Translations under genes and position numbers: made by a program
Assembly (NCBI GenBank): GCA_963648205.1
Contig: CAVJCT010000049.1
Coordinates: 1-41,136 of the forward strand
Direction: 5' to 3'
Origin: UBA1181 sp963648205
Lineage (GTDB): Bacteria; Bacteroidota; Bacteroidia; Bacteroidales; Paludibacteraceae
Length of the DNA stretch: 41,136 nucleotides
The notes under the pieces: generated by a model
Database searches by the model: none
Told to the model about the DNA's origin: nothing
What the model saw: only the letters and a program-made list of their open reading frames with translations
Shown here: positions 26,023 through 35,290 of the stretch, piece by piece
Layout: the number at the start of each line of letters is the position of its first letter
How positions within the stretch are numbered: the first letter of the stretch is position 1

Positions 26023-26053
26023 TGGAATTATAACACTTCGAGGGTGATTTTTT

Positions 26054-26578
26054 TTATTTTTCCTTAATCGTTTTCAGATAATAAAGAATTTGGTCTAACA
26101 AGTCTATTCTGCGAACCTGACCACTTTCGCTGATTTCAAAATCATAGTGATAGTCCGATTTTTTCAGTCCGCATCGACAATGTGCAGTCGAAATGCCCAA
26201 AAGATATTTTATTGGGAAAATTTCTGTTTCAGTCAAGTCTATCACGATGTCCGACTCTTCCTTTAAGAAATTCTTAATGATCGTGTCATTGGGTTTTCCA
26301 AAAGCAGAAACAGACTGTTTGGTGAGAAACACGACCTTGTCGGAAGGAGCGATTTCTTGTTTTGTGTCAACAAAAATCCAAAGCGTGGTATTCTTGTCTG
26401 CCAACGTCTCTTTCACCCTTGTAATCTCCTTTAAATCAACATCTTGATAAGAGAGTAACACTGTGATATTATGGGCATTACTCCAATTGACAAATCGTTT
26501 TTCGCGTTGCCAAGACTTGCTTTCAACGCGTTTCTTAATCTGCCAGTTGATATATTTTCTCTTTAGACTTTCGAACAT
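26054..26578 (-). CDS. DUF6913 family protein
   Basis: This 174-residue cytoplasmic protein has a basic N-terminal helix (FESLKRKYINWQIKKRV). A small alpha/beta body follows, with DIVIDLTETEIFPIKYLLGIS and a late YHYDFEIS segment that I associate with DUF6913 of Bacteroidota. No catalytic motif is evident. It sits 15 bases behind ligA in the same direction and 77 bases ahead of dapA. The function is unknown. Confidence 0.7.
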   Translation of the reverse strand: MFESLKRKYINWQIKKRVESKSWQREKRFVNWSNAHNITVLLSYQDVDLKEITRVKETLADKNTTLWIFVDTKQEIAPSDKVVFLTKQSVSAFGKPNDTIIKNFLKEESDIVIDLTETEIFPIKYLLGISTAHCRCGLKKSDYHYDFEISESGQVRRIDLLDQILYYLKTIKEK

Positions 26579-26593
26579 TTCTACGCCTCCTAT

Positions 26594-28600
26594 TTATCGT
26601 ATCATTTCTTCAAATTCATCTTCACTGATGATTTTAATGTTTAGTTTTTGGGCTTTCTCCAATTTAGCAGGTCCCATATTCTCGCCTGCCACTAAATAAT
26701 TGGTTTTAGAGGAGATGGATGTTACATTTTTGCCACCATTTTGCTCAATCAAAGCCTTTAGTTCGTCGCGAGAATGATTTTTGAAAGTTCCACTGATAAT
26801 AATGGAAAGTCCAGCCAATTTGGTTGTGCGAGACTCTAACAGACTCTCATCCAATGCGAATTGCAAGCCAGCCTTTTTCAGTCGATCAACGATATTTCGA
26901 TTTTCTTCCTCAGAAAAATAGTCAATCACACTTTGCGCAATTCGCTCACCCACCTCATCGATGGTTTGCAAATCCATGAAAGTGGCTTTTTCAATATTCT
27001 CAATGTTTTTCATTGCATTGGCAATCTTCTTCGCCGTGGTTGCTCCCACATAGCGGATGCCTAACGCATAGAGAACACGGTCGAACGACACCGACTTCGA
27101 GGCTTCGATGCTGTCTATCACATTCTTAGCACTCGTAACGCCCCATCGGTCCAAACCAGACAAGTCGTTGGCTTTCAAATCGTAAAGGTCTGCAACATTG
27201 TTCACCATCTTCTTCTCGTACAAAAGACGAACATTCTCCTCGCCGATGTTGATGTCCATGGCCTTACGACTGACAAAATGCTCGATTCGCCCTTTAATCT
27301 GAGGCGGACAATGAGTGTCGTTCGGACAGTAATGCGCAGCCTCACCATCAACACGCACTAACGGTGTGCCGCATTCTGGACAAGTCGTGATGAAAGTTAC
27401 TTTCGGACCAATATCTATTCCACGAGCCTCATAGTTCACGCCAACGATTTTCGGAATGATTTCACCACCCTTCTCGACGTACACCATATCTCCTTGGTAG
27501 AGGTCTAACGACTCGATGATATCCGCATTATGCAACGATGCACGTTTGACAATTGTACCTGAGAGTTGCACAGGATCCAGATTTGCCACTGGCGTGATTG
27601 CTCCCGTTCGTCCCACTTGGAACGTTACGGCACGCAATTTTGTACAAGCACGTTCCGCTTGAAATTTATAAGCGATAGCCCATCTTGGCGATTTTGCAGT
27701 ATATCCTAAAAATTCTTGTTGAGCAATGGAATTGACCTTCAAAACGATACCGTCCGTTGCGACTGGCAAGTTTTTCCGTTCTGTGTCCCAATAATTGATG
27801 AACTCAAAAATCTCGTCTACCGACTTGCAGACCTTCATCGCATCAGAAATCTTGAATCCCCATTTCTTAGCGATTTGAAGATTCTCATAATGTGTATCGG
27901 CAGGCAATTCATCCCCTAAAAGATAATAGAGGTAGGAGTCTAAACGACGCTTTGCCACCTCCTTCGAGTTCTGCGTTTTCAGGGTTCCCGATGCTGCATT
28001 ACGAGGGTTTGCAAAGATAGGCTCTTCGGCGGCGGCACGTTCTTCGTTGAGTTTGTCGAACACCTCCCAAGGCATCAAAATCTCCCCTCTGATCTCGAAA
28101 GAAGAAGGATAATCATTGCCTTGAAGGACCAACGGAATGGAACGAATCGTCTTCACATTTTCAGTAACATCATCGCCTTTCTCACCGTCGCCACGTGTTA
28201 CTGCTTTTACCAATCTGCCCTGCTCATACCAAAGCGAAATGGACGTACCATCAAACTTTAACTCACAGACAATCTCGAAAGGTTCGCCATCCAAACCTTT
28301 TTCTACACGTTGATAGAAATCAGACACGTCCTCACGCGAGTACGTGTTGCCCAACGAAAGCATCGGGTAACGATGAGCTACTTGCTGAAACTCCTTCGAG
28401 ATATCACTTCCGACACGTTGCGTAGGCGAATTGGGGTCGAACGCCTCAGGATGAGCCTTTTCCAAATTCTGCAATTCAGCCATCAACTGGTCGAACTCAA
28501 AATCTGAAATCGTCGGAGCGGACAACACATAATAATTATAGTTATGCTGATTCAACTCATCTCGAAGTTGCTTTATTCTCTGCAATTCATCCATCTGCAA
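26594..28600 (-). CDS. ligA: NAD-dependent DNA ligase
   Basis: This 668-residue replicative ligase seals nicks in duplex DNA using NAD+. The adenylated Lys115 lies in ELKFDG. The NAD-binding Ia domain is at the N terminus (YNYYVLSAPTISDFEFD) and the OB fold is in the middle. The four-Cys zinc finger starts CPECGTPL and ends YCPNDTHC. A helix-hairpin-helix region follows, and a BRCT domain occupies about 590-668 (LAGLSIIISGTF, TNYLVAGE). The start could equally be two codons further in. The 15-base gap to the DUF6913 gene suggests an operon. Confidence 0.97.
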   Translation of the reverse strand: MQMDELQRIKQLRDELNQHNYNYYVLSAPTISDFEFDQLMAELQNLEKAHPEAFDPNSPTQRVGSDISKEFQQVAHRYPMLSLGNTYSREDVSDFYQRVEKGLDGEPFEIVCELKFDGTSISLWYEQGRLVKAVTRGDGEKGDDVTENVKTIRSIPLVLQGNDYPSSFEIRGEILMPWEVFDKLNEERAAAEEPIFANPRNAASGTLKTQNSKEVAKRRLDSYLYYLLGDELPADTHYENLQIAKKWGFKISDAMKVCKSVDEIFEFINYWDTERKNLPVATDGIVLKVNSIAQQEFLGYTAKSPRWAIAYKFQAERACTKLRAVTFQVGRTGAITPVANLDPVQLSGTIVKRASLHNADIIESLDLYQGDMVYVEKGGEIIPKIVGVNYEARGIDIGPKVTFITTCPECGTPLVRVDGEAAHYCPNDTHCPPQIKGRIEHFVSRKAMDINIGEENVRLLYEKKMVNNVADLYDLKANDLSGLDRWGVTSAKNVIDSIEASKSVSFDRVLYALGIRYVGATTAKKIANAMKNIENIEKATFMDLQTIDEVGERIAQSVIDYFSEEENRNIVDRLKKAGLQFALDESLLESRTTKLAGLSIIISGTFKNHSRDELKALIEQNGGKNVTSISSKTNYLVAGENMGPAKLEKAQKLNIKIISEDEFEEMIR

Positions 28601-28650
28601 TTCGTCTTCAACTCTGTCTGTAAATATTTATTATTGAAGTAGATTTTCTC

Positions 28651-29589
28651 TTAAAAATTATTTTCTAAAAGATATCGTTCTGCATCTTTGGCAGCCTTGC
28701 AACCACTGGCTGCTGCGGTGATGGCTTGACGATAGATTGGGTCTGCCACATCACCAGCTGCAAAAACACCTGGAATATTGGTTTCTGTGGTCGTACCCTT
28801 CGTCTTGATATAGCCAGCCAAATCCAAATCCAAATAGTCGGCAAACAGTTGTGAATTAGGATGATGACCGATAGCCAAAAACATACCATCCACTGCCAAT
28901 TTGTACTCCTCCTGGCTCTCCTCGCCTCTGTTTTTCACCATTGTAGCGGATTGCACGCCATCTTCGCCCTCCAAACCGATGACTTCATGTTTGAAAAGGA
29001 CTTCAATTTTGTCGCACTCCAACACGCGTTTCTGCATCACAACAGACGCACGGAGCTTGTCCTTTCGAACTGCCAAATAAACCTTCTGGCACATACGAGC
29101 AAGATACAAGGCATCCTCGCAAGCAGTGTCGCCACCACCCACAACAACGACCGTCTTTTTACGATAGAAGAAACCATCGCAAGTGGCACAAGCAGAGACA
29201 CCCATACCAGCAAATTTCTTCTCGTCGGACAAGCCCAAATACTTGGCAGATGCACCCGTTGAAATGATCACTGAGGAAGCCTCAATCATCTTCTCTCCAT
29301 CGACGGTGATGATATTATGACCCGCAGCCAACTCCGCTTTTGTAACCAAACCAATGCGAAGGTCGGCGCCAAAACGAACTGCCTGCTCACGAATTTCGTC
29401 CATCATCTCTGGTCCAGAAATTCCTTGCGGATAGCCTGGGAAATTCTCCACCTCGGTAGTGGTAGTCAACTGACCACCTCTCAAAGGGCCTTCATAAAGG
29501 ACAGGAGACAGATTTGCTCTTGCTGCATATATCGCTGCCGTATAACCCGCAGGACCAGAACCTATGATCAAACATCTAATTTTTTCCAT
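28651..29589 (-). CDS. trxB: Thioredoxin-disulfide reductase
   Basis: This 312-residue flavoprotein passes electrons from NADPH to thioredoxin. It has the FAD motif GSGPAG (10-15), the redox-active pair Cys134/Cys137 in SACATCDGF, the NADPH motif GGGDTACEDALYLA, and the C-terminal FAAGDVADPIYRQ FAD segment. It is cytoplasmic. It lies 28 bases after the LolA-like gene and 50 before ligA. Confidence 0.96.
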   Translation of the reverse strand: MEKIRCLIIGSGPAGYTAAIYAARANLSPVLYEGPLRGGQLTTTTEVENFPGYPQGISGPEMMDEIREQAVRFGADLRIGLVTKAELAAGHNIITVDGEKMIEASSVIISTGASAKYLGLSDEKKFAGMGVSACATCDGFFYRKKTVVVVGGGDTACEDALYLARMCQKVYLAVRKDKLRASVVMQKRVLECDKIEVLFKHEVIGLEGEDGVQSATMVKNRGEESQEEYKLAVDGMFLAIGHHPNSQLFADYLDLDLAGYIKTKGTTTETNIPGVFAAGDVADPIYRQAITAAASGCKAAKDAERYLLENNF

Positions 29590-29617
29590 TTTCAGTTTAC
29601 TCTAATTGTGTAATGAA

Positions 29618-30274
29618 TCATCTCAAATCGACCACCTCAAAACCTTGATACTTCTGTGCATCGAAAGTGAAAGAATCGTCTGAAATAGTCTTTGAGTATT
29701 CTATTTTCTTAATTTTGAAAGTAGTGTTGATGCCATCTTTACCTTTCAAAATCATTGTTTTAGGTTGCAAATTATCTTTTGTGATTAACAAGGTGATAAT
29801 CGAATATTTGCTATCCAAATCGTTAGGATAAAGTTCGATTTTCTCAACAGCGACAGCATCCGATTTTTCGACACCTAAGTATCTCATTTTGAAATCTGTT
29901 TTGCAAGATTTCATCATCAAAATAGGATTCACCTCCTTCAACTCGTCTGCTTGTGGCTCGCTGATGGTTACCTCCTTCTCCTTCGTCATAACGACACTCT
30001 GTGTTTTTCCATCGAAATAGGTCTCGACACCTTGCAAAGAGAGTCTGAACTTCTCCGATTTCATCAAAAGCGTACCATCAAAAGCGTTCGACTTATTGTT
30101 GCGAGCATTATTTGTCTCCACCGAGAATGTGGCAGAAACGCCCTTTTTCGACTCAAACGTAGCGATGGCTTTGTTGAGCAACAACATTGCACGAGGGTCT
30201 ACCGCAGCCTCCTCTTGCGCAAATCCGATTAGCGCAGAGAGCGACATTATCATCATAAAAAAATATTTCTTCAT
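29618..30274 (-). CDS. LolA-like outer-membrane lipoprotein carrier
   Basis: The start is placed at MKKYFFMMIMSLSAL, seven codons inside the longest frame. It opens a proper signal peptide (cleavage near GFAQ), and the promoter at 30293-30322 would leave any earlier ATG outside the transcript. The 219-residue product shows the LolA-type half-barrel pattern (SATFSVETNNARNN, FDGTLLMKSEKFRLSL, FDGKTQSVVMT). It probably ferries lipoproteins across the periplasm. Bacteroidota LolA-like proteins are divergent, so a different lipid-binding role is possible. It follows ftsK. Confidence 0.8.
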   Translation of the reverse strand: MKKYFFMMIMSLSALIGFAQEEAAVDPRAMLLLNKAIATFESKKGVSATFSVETNNARNNKSNAFDGTLLMKSEKFRLSLQGVETYFDGKTQSVVMTKEKEVTISEPQADELKEVNPILMMKSCKTDFKMRYLGVEKSDAVAVEKIELYPNDLDSKYSIITLLITKDNLQPKTMILKGKDGINTTFKIKKIEYSKTISDDSFTFDAQKYQGFEVVDLR

Positions 30275-30292
30275 ACTTATCTTATTTGAATT

Positions 30293-30322
30293 CAAATTTA
30301 GTCTACAACGAGATTTTTACAA
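30293..30322 (-). promoter_or_regulatory. Promoter of the LolA-like gene
   Basis: On the minus strand TTG (30322-30320) precedes TAAATTTG (30300-30293) by 19 bases. It overlaps the inverted repeat TACAAAA/TTTTGTA, which lies right behind the end of ftsK. Confidence 0.6.
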
Positions 30323-30360
30323 AATTCTTTTGTATCACCTCTAAATTTTATGGAGTTTTT

Positions 30361-33027
30361 TTACAGGCTTTTCAGAATGGCATCCAACTGACCCATATCC
30401 TTCACCAACACCTCGCGAGGCTTGCTACCCCTTGCCGGTCCGACGATATTGGCAGCCTCCAACTGATCCATAATACGACCTGCACGATTGTAGCCAATCT
30501 CCCATTTACGTTGGACAAAAGAAGTTGATCCTTGACCCGAATTAACGACAAACTCGGCGACCTCTTCAAACAAAACATCTCGCTTTTTGAGGTCTACTAC
30601 CTTATCTTCATCTCCCTCGTCCTTATATTCTGGCAATAAGAACGCTGTTGGTTCACCTTGCTGCTTCGAGATATAGTCTGTGATTCGCTCCACCTCTGGC
30701 GTGTCGACAAAAGCGCATTGCACACGCACCGTGTCGTTACCTGCGGAAACGAGCATATCACCACGACCAATCAACTGATCGGCGCCCATCGAATCCAAAA
30801 TGACACGCGACTCCAAACCTGACGACACCTTGAAGGCGAAACGAGCAGGGAAATTAGCACGGATGACACCCGTAACGATATTGGCAGACGGACGTTGCGT
30901 AGCCAAAATCATGTGAATACCCACCGCACGAGCCTTCTGAGCAATTCTCGCGATTGGAGTCTCCACCTCCTTACCCACCGTCATAATCAAGTCGGCAAAC
31001 TCATCAATGATAACCACAATGTATGGCATATAATGATGTCCCTTCAGTGGGTTCAACTGGCGATTCACGAATTTCTCGTTATACTCCTTAATCTGGCGAA
31101 CATGAGCATCCTTCAACAACTCGTAACGGTTGTCCATCTCGATACAGAGAGAGTTGAGCGTCTGAACGACCTTCTTCACATCCGTGATGATAGCGTCCTC
31201 CTCATTCTCCATCTTAGCCAAAAAATGACGCTCGATAGGCGCATACATGCTAAACTCCACCATCTTCGGGTCGATCATCACAAATTTCAACTCGGATGGA
31301 TGTTTCTTATATAACAACGAGGTGATAATGGCATTCAAACCAACAGACTTACCTTGACCTGTCGCACCAGCCACCAACACATGCGGCATCTTGCAAAGGT
31401 CTAACATAAACACCTCATTCGTAATCGTCTTTCCTAAAGCTATCGGCAAGTCGAACTTCGACTCTTGGAACTTCACGCTACCAATGATCTCAGCCATCGA
31501 CACCGTTACAGGTTTTGCATTTGGCACTTCGATACCCACCGTTCCCTTGCCAGGAATTGGCGCAATAATACGAATTCCCTTGGCTGCAATCGCCAACGCA
31601 ATATCATTTCCTAAACCTCGAATCTTCGCAATTTTCACACCGGGAGCCAACGTAATCTCATAGAGCGTTACCGTCGGACCAACCGTCGCTTTTATGGTCG
31701 ATACTTCAACATCGAAACTATGAAGCACCTCCACGATTCTGTTCTTATTGCGAGTCTGCTCCTCCATATCAATACTTTCAGGAGCTTTGTATTCCTTCAA
31801 AAGGTCAATCGTCGGTTTCTTGTAGTTTTCCAAAGTCTTCGTTGGGTCATACAACTCCAGCTCCTCGTTTTCTACAACAACCTTCTCAACCTCTTTCTTC
31901 TCTATCGTAAAGTCAACGCCCCCCTCATTGCTCTGATACTCTATCGTGCCATTTCCTTTTTCTTCATTATTTTTAGAAAAATCATTGCCCGATTGGTTTT
32001 CGACACCATCTTCTTTTTGGGAAGCCTCAACATCATCCGCATTCTGACCATTTTCCAAAGAAAAATCAGAAGAAGTCAGAGGAGTGGCTTGTGGAACAGT
32101 CTCTGGCTCTGCTACATCAAACGGAATCTCGTCCGCTCCATTAGAACTGTTGCCAGACTCGTCTCCTTTATCATCACTGTCATCACCAGATTCCTCATTG
32201 CCATCAGAACCCTCGTCATCTCCTTGATTATCACCATCTTTACTATCATCCTGATTGTTCTCATCTTCCTTGTCTGAATCATTTTCAGAGGTTTCCTCTT
32301 CAGAATCATTTCCTTCTTCAGAATCATCGTCTCCTTCATTATCGTTCTCTTCAGCCTCAACCTTAGGTTTTGGAGAGAAAATTAATTTAGTCCAACCAGA
32401 GACCTTCTCGAAGAACCCATCAACAGCATAGCACAAGAACAAGAACAATGTGATGAAAAGCAACAAAACGATGCCGACCCACCCGATATTGGCTCTCAGC
32501 CATAGATTTATCTGATAACCATGTTCGCCACCTAAAAAGATGAAAGTGGAATCGTAGGCTTCAATGAAAGATCCCAAGAAAACGGATCCCCATATCAGAA
32601 TAAAAGAGCAATTGATGAACAATTTTGCCATTTTGTCTTTGAAGACAGAAATGCCAATCAATCGCGCACCAATCACTGCAAGAAAAAAGACGTAGGCTAA
32701 AATAGGAATGCCGAACGTCCGATTTATCAAGAAATCAGACAGGATTGCACCACGCAAACCTGTCCAATTCTGTATGTTTTCAGCTAAATATTCATCAGTA
32801 TAATCGCCTTGCAACAAACTCTGGTCTGCCGAGCCTGTGAAGATGAAGGAAACCAACGATAAAACGAGATAGAGAGAGAATAGAATGATGATTGCGCCCA
32901 AACCGTAACGGATGGGTTCGCCCACCAATTTGATCATCAACCTACGAAAAAGGCTCTTTTTCTCAGTGTTTTCACTCTCCTTTTTCTCATTGTTCTCTTC
33001 CTGTTTATTTTCCTTCTCCTCAGCCAT
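30361..33027 (-). CDS. ftsK: DNA translocase FtsK/SpoIIIE
   Basis: This 888-residue protein pumps chromosomal DNA through the division septum. A charged N-terminal tail is followed by four TM segments (about 41-66, 103-125, 136-152 and 180-202). Next comes a very acidic linker at about 223-297, almost only D, E, N, S and G. The RecA-like motor carries Walker A GATGQGKS (Lys560) and Walker B VVIIDEFADLI. A winged-helix gamma domain ends the protein (STSFVQRKWEIGYNRAGRIMD), the part that reads KOPS-type DNA signals in other bacteria. It follows rho by 36 bases. Confidence 0.95.
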   Translation of the reverse strand: MAEEKENKQEENNEKKESENTEKKSLFRRLMIKLVGEPIRYGLGAIIILFSLYLVLSLVSFIFTGSADQSLLQGDYTDEYLAENIQNWTGLRGAILSDFLINRTFGIPILAYVFFLAVIGARLIGISVFKDKMAKLFINCSFILIWGSVFLGSFIEAYDSTFIFLGGEHGYQINLWLRANIGWVGIVLLLFITLFLFLCYAVDGFFEKVSGWTKLIFSPKPKVEAEENDNEGDDDSEEGNDSEEETSENDSDKEDENNQDDSKDGDNQGDDEGSDGNEESGDDSDDKGDESGNSSNGADEIPFDVAEPETVPQATPLTSSDFSLENGQNADDVEASQKEDGVENQSGNDFSKNNEEKGNGTIEYQSNEGGVDFTIEKKEVEKVVVENEELELYDPTKTLENYKKPTIDLLKEYKAPESIDMEEQTRNKNRIVEVLHSFDVEVSTIKATVGPTVTLYEITLAPGVKIAKIRGLGNDIALAIAAKGIRIIAPIPGKGTVGIEVPNAKPVTVSMAEIIGSVKFQESKFDLPIALGKTITNEVFMLDLCKMPHVLVAGATGQGKSVGLNAIITSLLYKKHPSELKFVMIDPKMVEFSMYAPIERHFLAKMENEEDAIITDVKKVVQTLNSLCIEMDNRYELLKDAHVRQIKEYNEKFVNRQLNPLKGHHYMPYIVVIIDEFADLIMTVGKEVETPIARIAQKARAVGIHMILATQRPSANIVTGVIRANFPARFAFKVSSGLESRVILDSMGADQLIGRGDMLVSAGNDTVRVQCAFVDTPEVERITDYISKQQGEPTAFLLPEYKDEGDEDKVVDLKKRDVLFEEVAEFVVNSGQGSTSFVQRKWEIGYNRAGRIMDQLEAANIVGPARGSKPREVLVKDMGQLDAILKSL

Positions 33028-33063
33028 TGTTAAAAAGCAATTTGTAAACTATGAACCCTAAAA

Positions 33064-34932
33064 TTAACTATTCATCGTAGCCAAAAGTTCCTCGTTAGAA
33101 CGAGTAGTCTCAATCTGACGTTTTACAAAGTCCATTGCCTCAGCCGTAGTCATATCAGACAAGTGCTGACGGAACAAAAGCATACGTTGTACAACCTCAG
33201 GCGACTGCAACAAGTCATCACGACGAGTACTTGAAGAGGTAACGTCGATAGCTGGGAAGATGCGCTTGTTAGCCAATGAGCGAGACAATTGCAACTCCAT
33301 ATTACCCGTACCCTTGAACTCCTCGAAGATCACATCGTCCATCTTAGAACCTGTGTCGGTCAAAGCGGTTGCGATGATAGTGAGGCTACCGCCATTCTCG
33401 ATGTTACGAGCAGCACCGAAGAAACGTTTTGGCTTCTGCAATGCATTGGCGTCGACACCACCAGAAAGCACCTTTCCAGATGCAGGGGCTACCGTATTGT
33501 AGGCACGAGCCAAACGAGTGATAGAGTCCAAAAGGATGACAACATCATGTCCACACTCCACCATTCTCTTAGCCTTCTCCAACACCAAACCTGCGATCTT
33601 CACATGACGGTCAGCTGGCTCATCGAAGGTTGAAGAAATAACCTCAGCGTTAACACTTCTTGCCATATCCGTAACCTCCTCAGGACGCTCATCGATCAAC
33701 AAGACAATCATGTAAACCTCAGGATGATTCTCTGCGATAGCATTAGCTATATCCTTGAGTAACATTGTCTTACCAGTCTTAGGCTGTGCAACGATCAATC
33801 CACGTTGACCTTTTCCGATTGGAGCGAACAAGTCGACTGCACGAACAGAAGTAGTGCAACTCTTCTTTGAACCTGCCAAATCGAATTTCTCGTTAGGGAA
33901 CAATGGAGTCAAGTGGTCGAAAGGAACACGATCTCTGACCACGTCAGGCGTGCAACCGTTGATTAAATCAACATCAACCAACATAAAATATTTCTCGTTG
34001 TCCTTTGGTGGACGAATAGCACCCTCAACGACATCACCTGTCTTCAAACCAAAAAGTTTGATTTGGGCTTGAGATACAAAAATATCATCTGGTGAAGTGA
34101 GGTAGTTATAATCGGCAGAACGGAGGAATCCGTTGTTATCATTACCAATCTCAAGTACGCCGACACCTCTTACGATATCATCGAAATCGAATGAAGGGAT
34201 AGTAGGGTCAGAAACGGTAACCTGAGCAACTGGTTGCTGAACCTGCTGCTGTTGCTGAGCCTGTTGTTGCTGTTGTTGCTGAGCCTGTTTCTTAGCCTTC
34301 TTCTTTGACTTTGAGCTAGACTTATCCTCTTCGTTGATTCTCTTCACATTTTCAAGAATCTCAGATGGTTCAGGAGTAGGAATACCCTTCTTCTTATTCA
34401 AGATCATACGAGCCATTGCAGCTGCGGCGTTACCAGACGACATAGCGTCGAATCCGCCGTGAGCACGATTTTGCTGTACTTCTTGAGGCTGAGGCTCACG
34501 TTTACGTTTTTGATAGTAAATAGGTTGACCACCAGCTGGCTGTCGAACAGCATCACTTGCCTCCCCATTGTACTTTTCCCCATCAGAAGAACCATTTCCT
34601 TGAACTGGCGCATCAGTCTCTTTCTTGTCCCAGAATCTACCAGTAGATACAGGCGATACATTTTTTTTGTCAGAATCCATATTATTGTAATCAATATTTC
34701 GTTGATTATCAGCTTGTTCAGAGAGCAAAACGGGTTCACGTACACTCGATACTTCTGTGTCTTTAAACACGTCTGGCAAAGGCATCCCCTGGTTTATCAT
34801 TGATGATACCACACCAACAATCGTTGAAATCAAATCATCCTTTCGATACGAATCTGGACGCTTAATATCCAATTCTTTGGCGAGTTGCCTCAACTCTGCA
34901 AGATTTTTCGTCTTTAACTCACTTATTTTCAT
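33064..34932 (-). CDS. rho: Transcription termination factor Rho, long form
   Basis: This hexameric RNA helicase ends transcription. At 622 residues it is about 200 longer than E. coli Rho (419). The N-terminal Rho_N helix-extension-helix (ELKTKNLAELRQLAKELDI) is followed by a low-complexity insertion at about 50-250 with a Gln tract (217-233, broken by an Ala). The RNA-binding cold-shock-like domain (GVLEIGNDNNGFLRS), Walker A QPKTGKT (383-389), LLIDERPEEVTDM and LLDSITRLARAYN follow. Such insertions are typical of Bacteroidota Rho. The leader is long (about 210 bases from the -7 element), which might allow autoregulation. Confidence 0.96.
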   Translation of the reverse strand: MKISELKTKNLAELRQLAKELDIKRPDSYRKDDLISTIVGVVSSMINQGMPLPDVFKDTEVSSVREPVLLSEQADNQRNIDYNNMDSDKKNVSPVSTGRFWDKKETDAPVQGNGSSDGEKYNGEASDAVRQPAGGQPIYYQKRKREPQPQEVQQNRAHGGFDAMSSGNAAAAMARMILNKKKGIPTPEPSEILENVKRINEEDKSSSKSKKKAKKQAQQQQQQQAQQQQQVQQPVAQVTVSDPTIPSFDFDDIVRGVGVLEIGNDNNGFLRSADYNYLTSPDDIFVSQAQIKLFGLKTGDVVEGAIRPPKDNEKYFMLVDVDLINGCTPDVVRDRVPFDHLTPLFPNEKFDLAGSKKSCTTSVRAVDLFAPIGKGQRGLIVAQPKTGKTMLLKDIANAIAENHPEVYMIVLLIDERPEEVTDMARSVNAEVISSTFDEPADRHVKIAGLVLEKAKRMVECGHDVVILLDSITRLARAYNTVAPASGKVLSGGVDANALQKPKRFFGAARNIENGGSLTIIATALTDTGSKMDDVIFEEFKGTGNMELQLSRSLANKRIFPAIDVTSSSTRRDDLLQSPEVVQRMLLFRQHLSDMTTAEAMDFVKRQIETTRSNEELLATMNS

Positions 34933-35290
34933 ACATATAGTTGATTATACAATCAATCAAGATAGAATCGAAATCCTATTATTTTATCTTTCTAATATTT
35001 ATTCGTGTGAATACTTAATTCAGAAAAACATCCAAAACAAATGAAACCCCAACTTCTCATGCAAAAAAACAAAATCACAACTTGAATTTTGGAGATTTAC
35101 CTCATAGGGCTTTTTCAAAGGAAATAACCCATTTTTAGTAAGGACGCGCAAATATAGCGATATTTTTTTTCTTAGCCCCCTATTGCCAACAAAAAAATGA
35201 CGAGAAAACGAAAATTTCTTTTGAAAACCTCGTAATCTCGCCCTTTTTCCTTCCAAAAACGCCTTTTGAGCGTGTGTTTCTGGTGATATT
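34933..35290 (-). promoter_or_regulatory. rho leader and promoter region
   Basis: This 358-base gap has no credible gene. On the minus strand TATATTTG (35156-35149) is a clear -7 element without a matching TTG at the usual distance. It implies a leader of about 210 bases that is AT-rich and contains several poly-T tracts. The 78-codon open frame at 35020-35256 starts upstream of the promoter and has no plausible protein character. A weak short stem (ACGC/GCGT followed by T residues) about 40 bases after the DXS-like gene might terminate that transcript. Confidence 0.5.

Noticed and set aside
32112..32360. 82-codon frame and other open frames over the FtsK linker
   Set aside because: They are alternate readings of a repetitive GAT/GAA-rich stretch coding for the acidic linker.
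35020..35256. 78-codon open frame between rho and the DXS-like gene
   Set aside because: It starts upstream of the rho -7 element, is rich in basic and aromatic residues from AT-rich DNA, and has no plausible domain or start signal.
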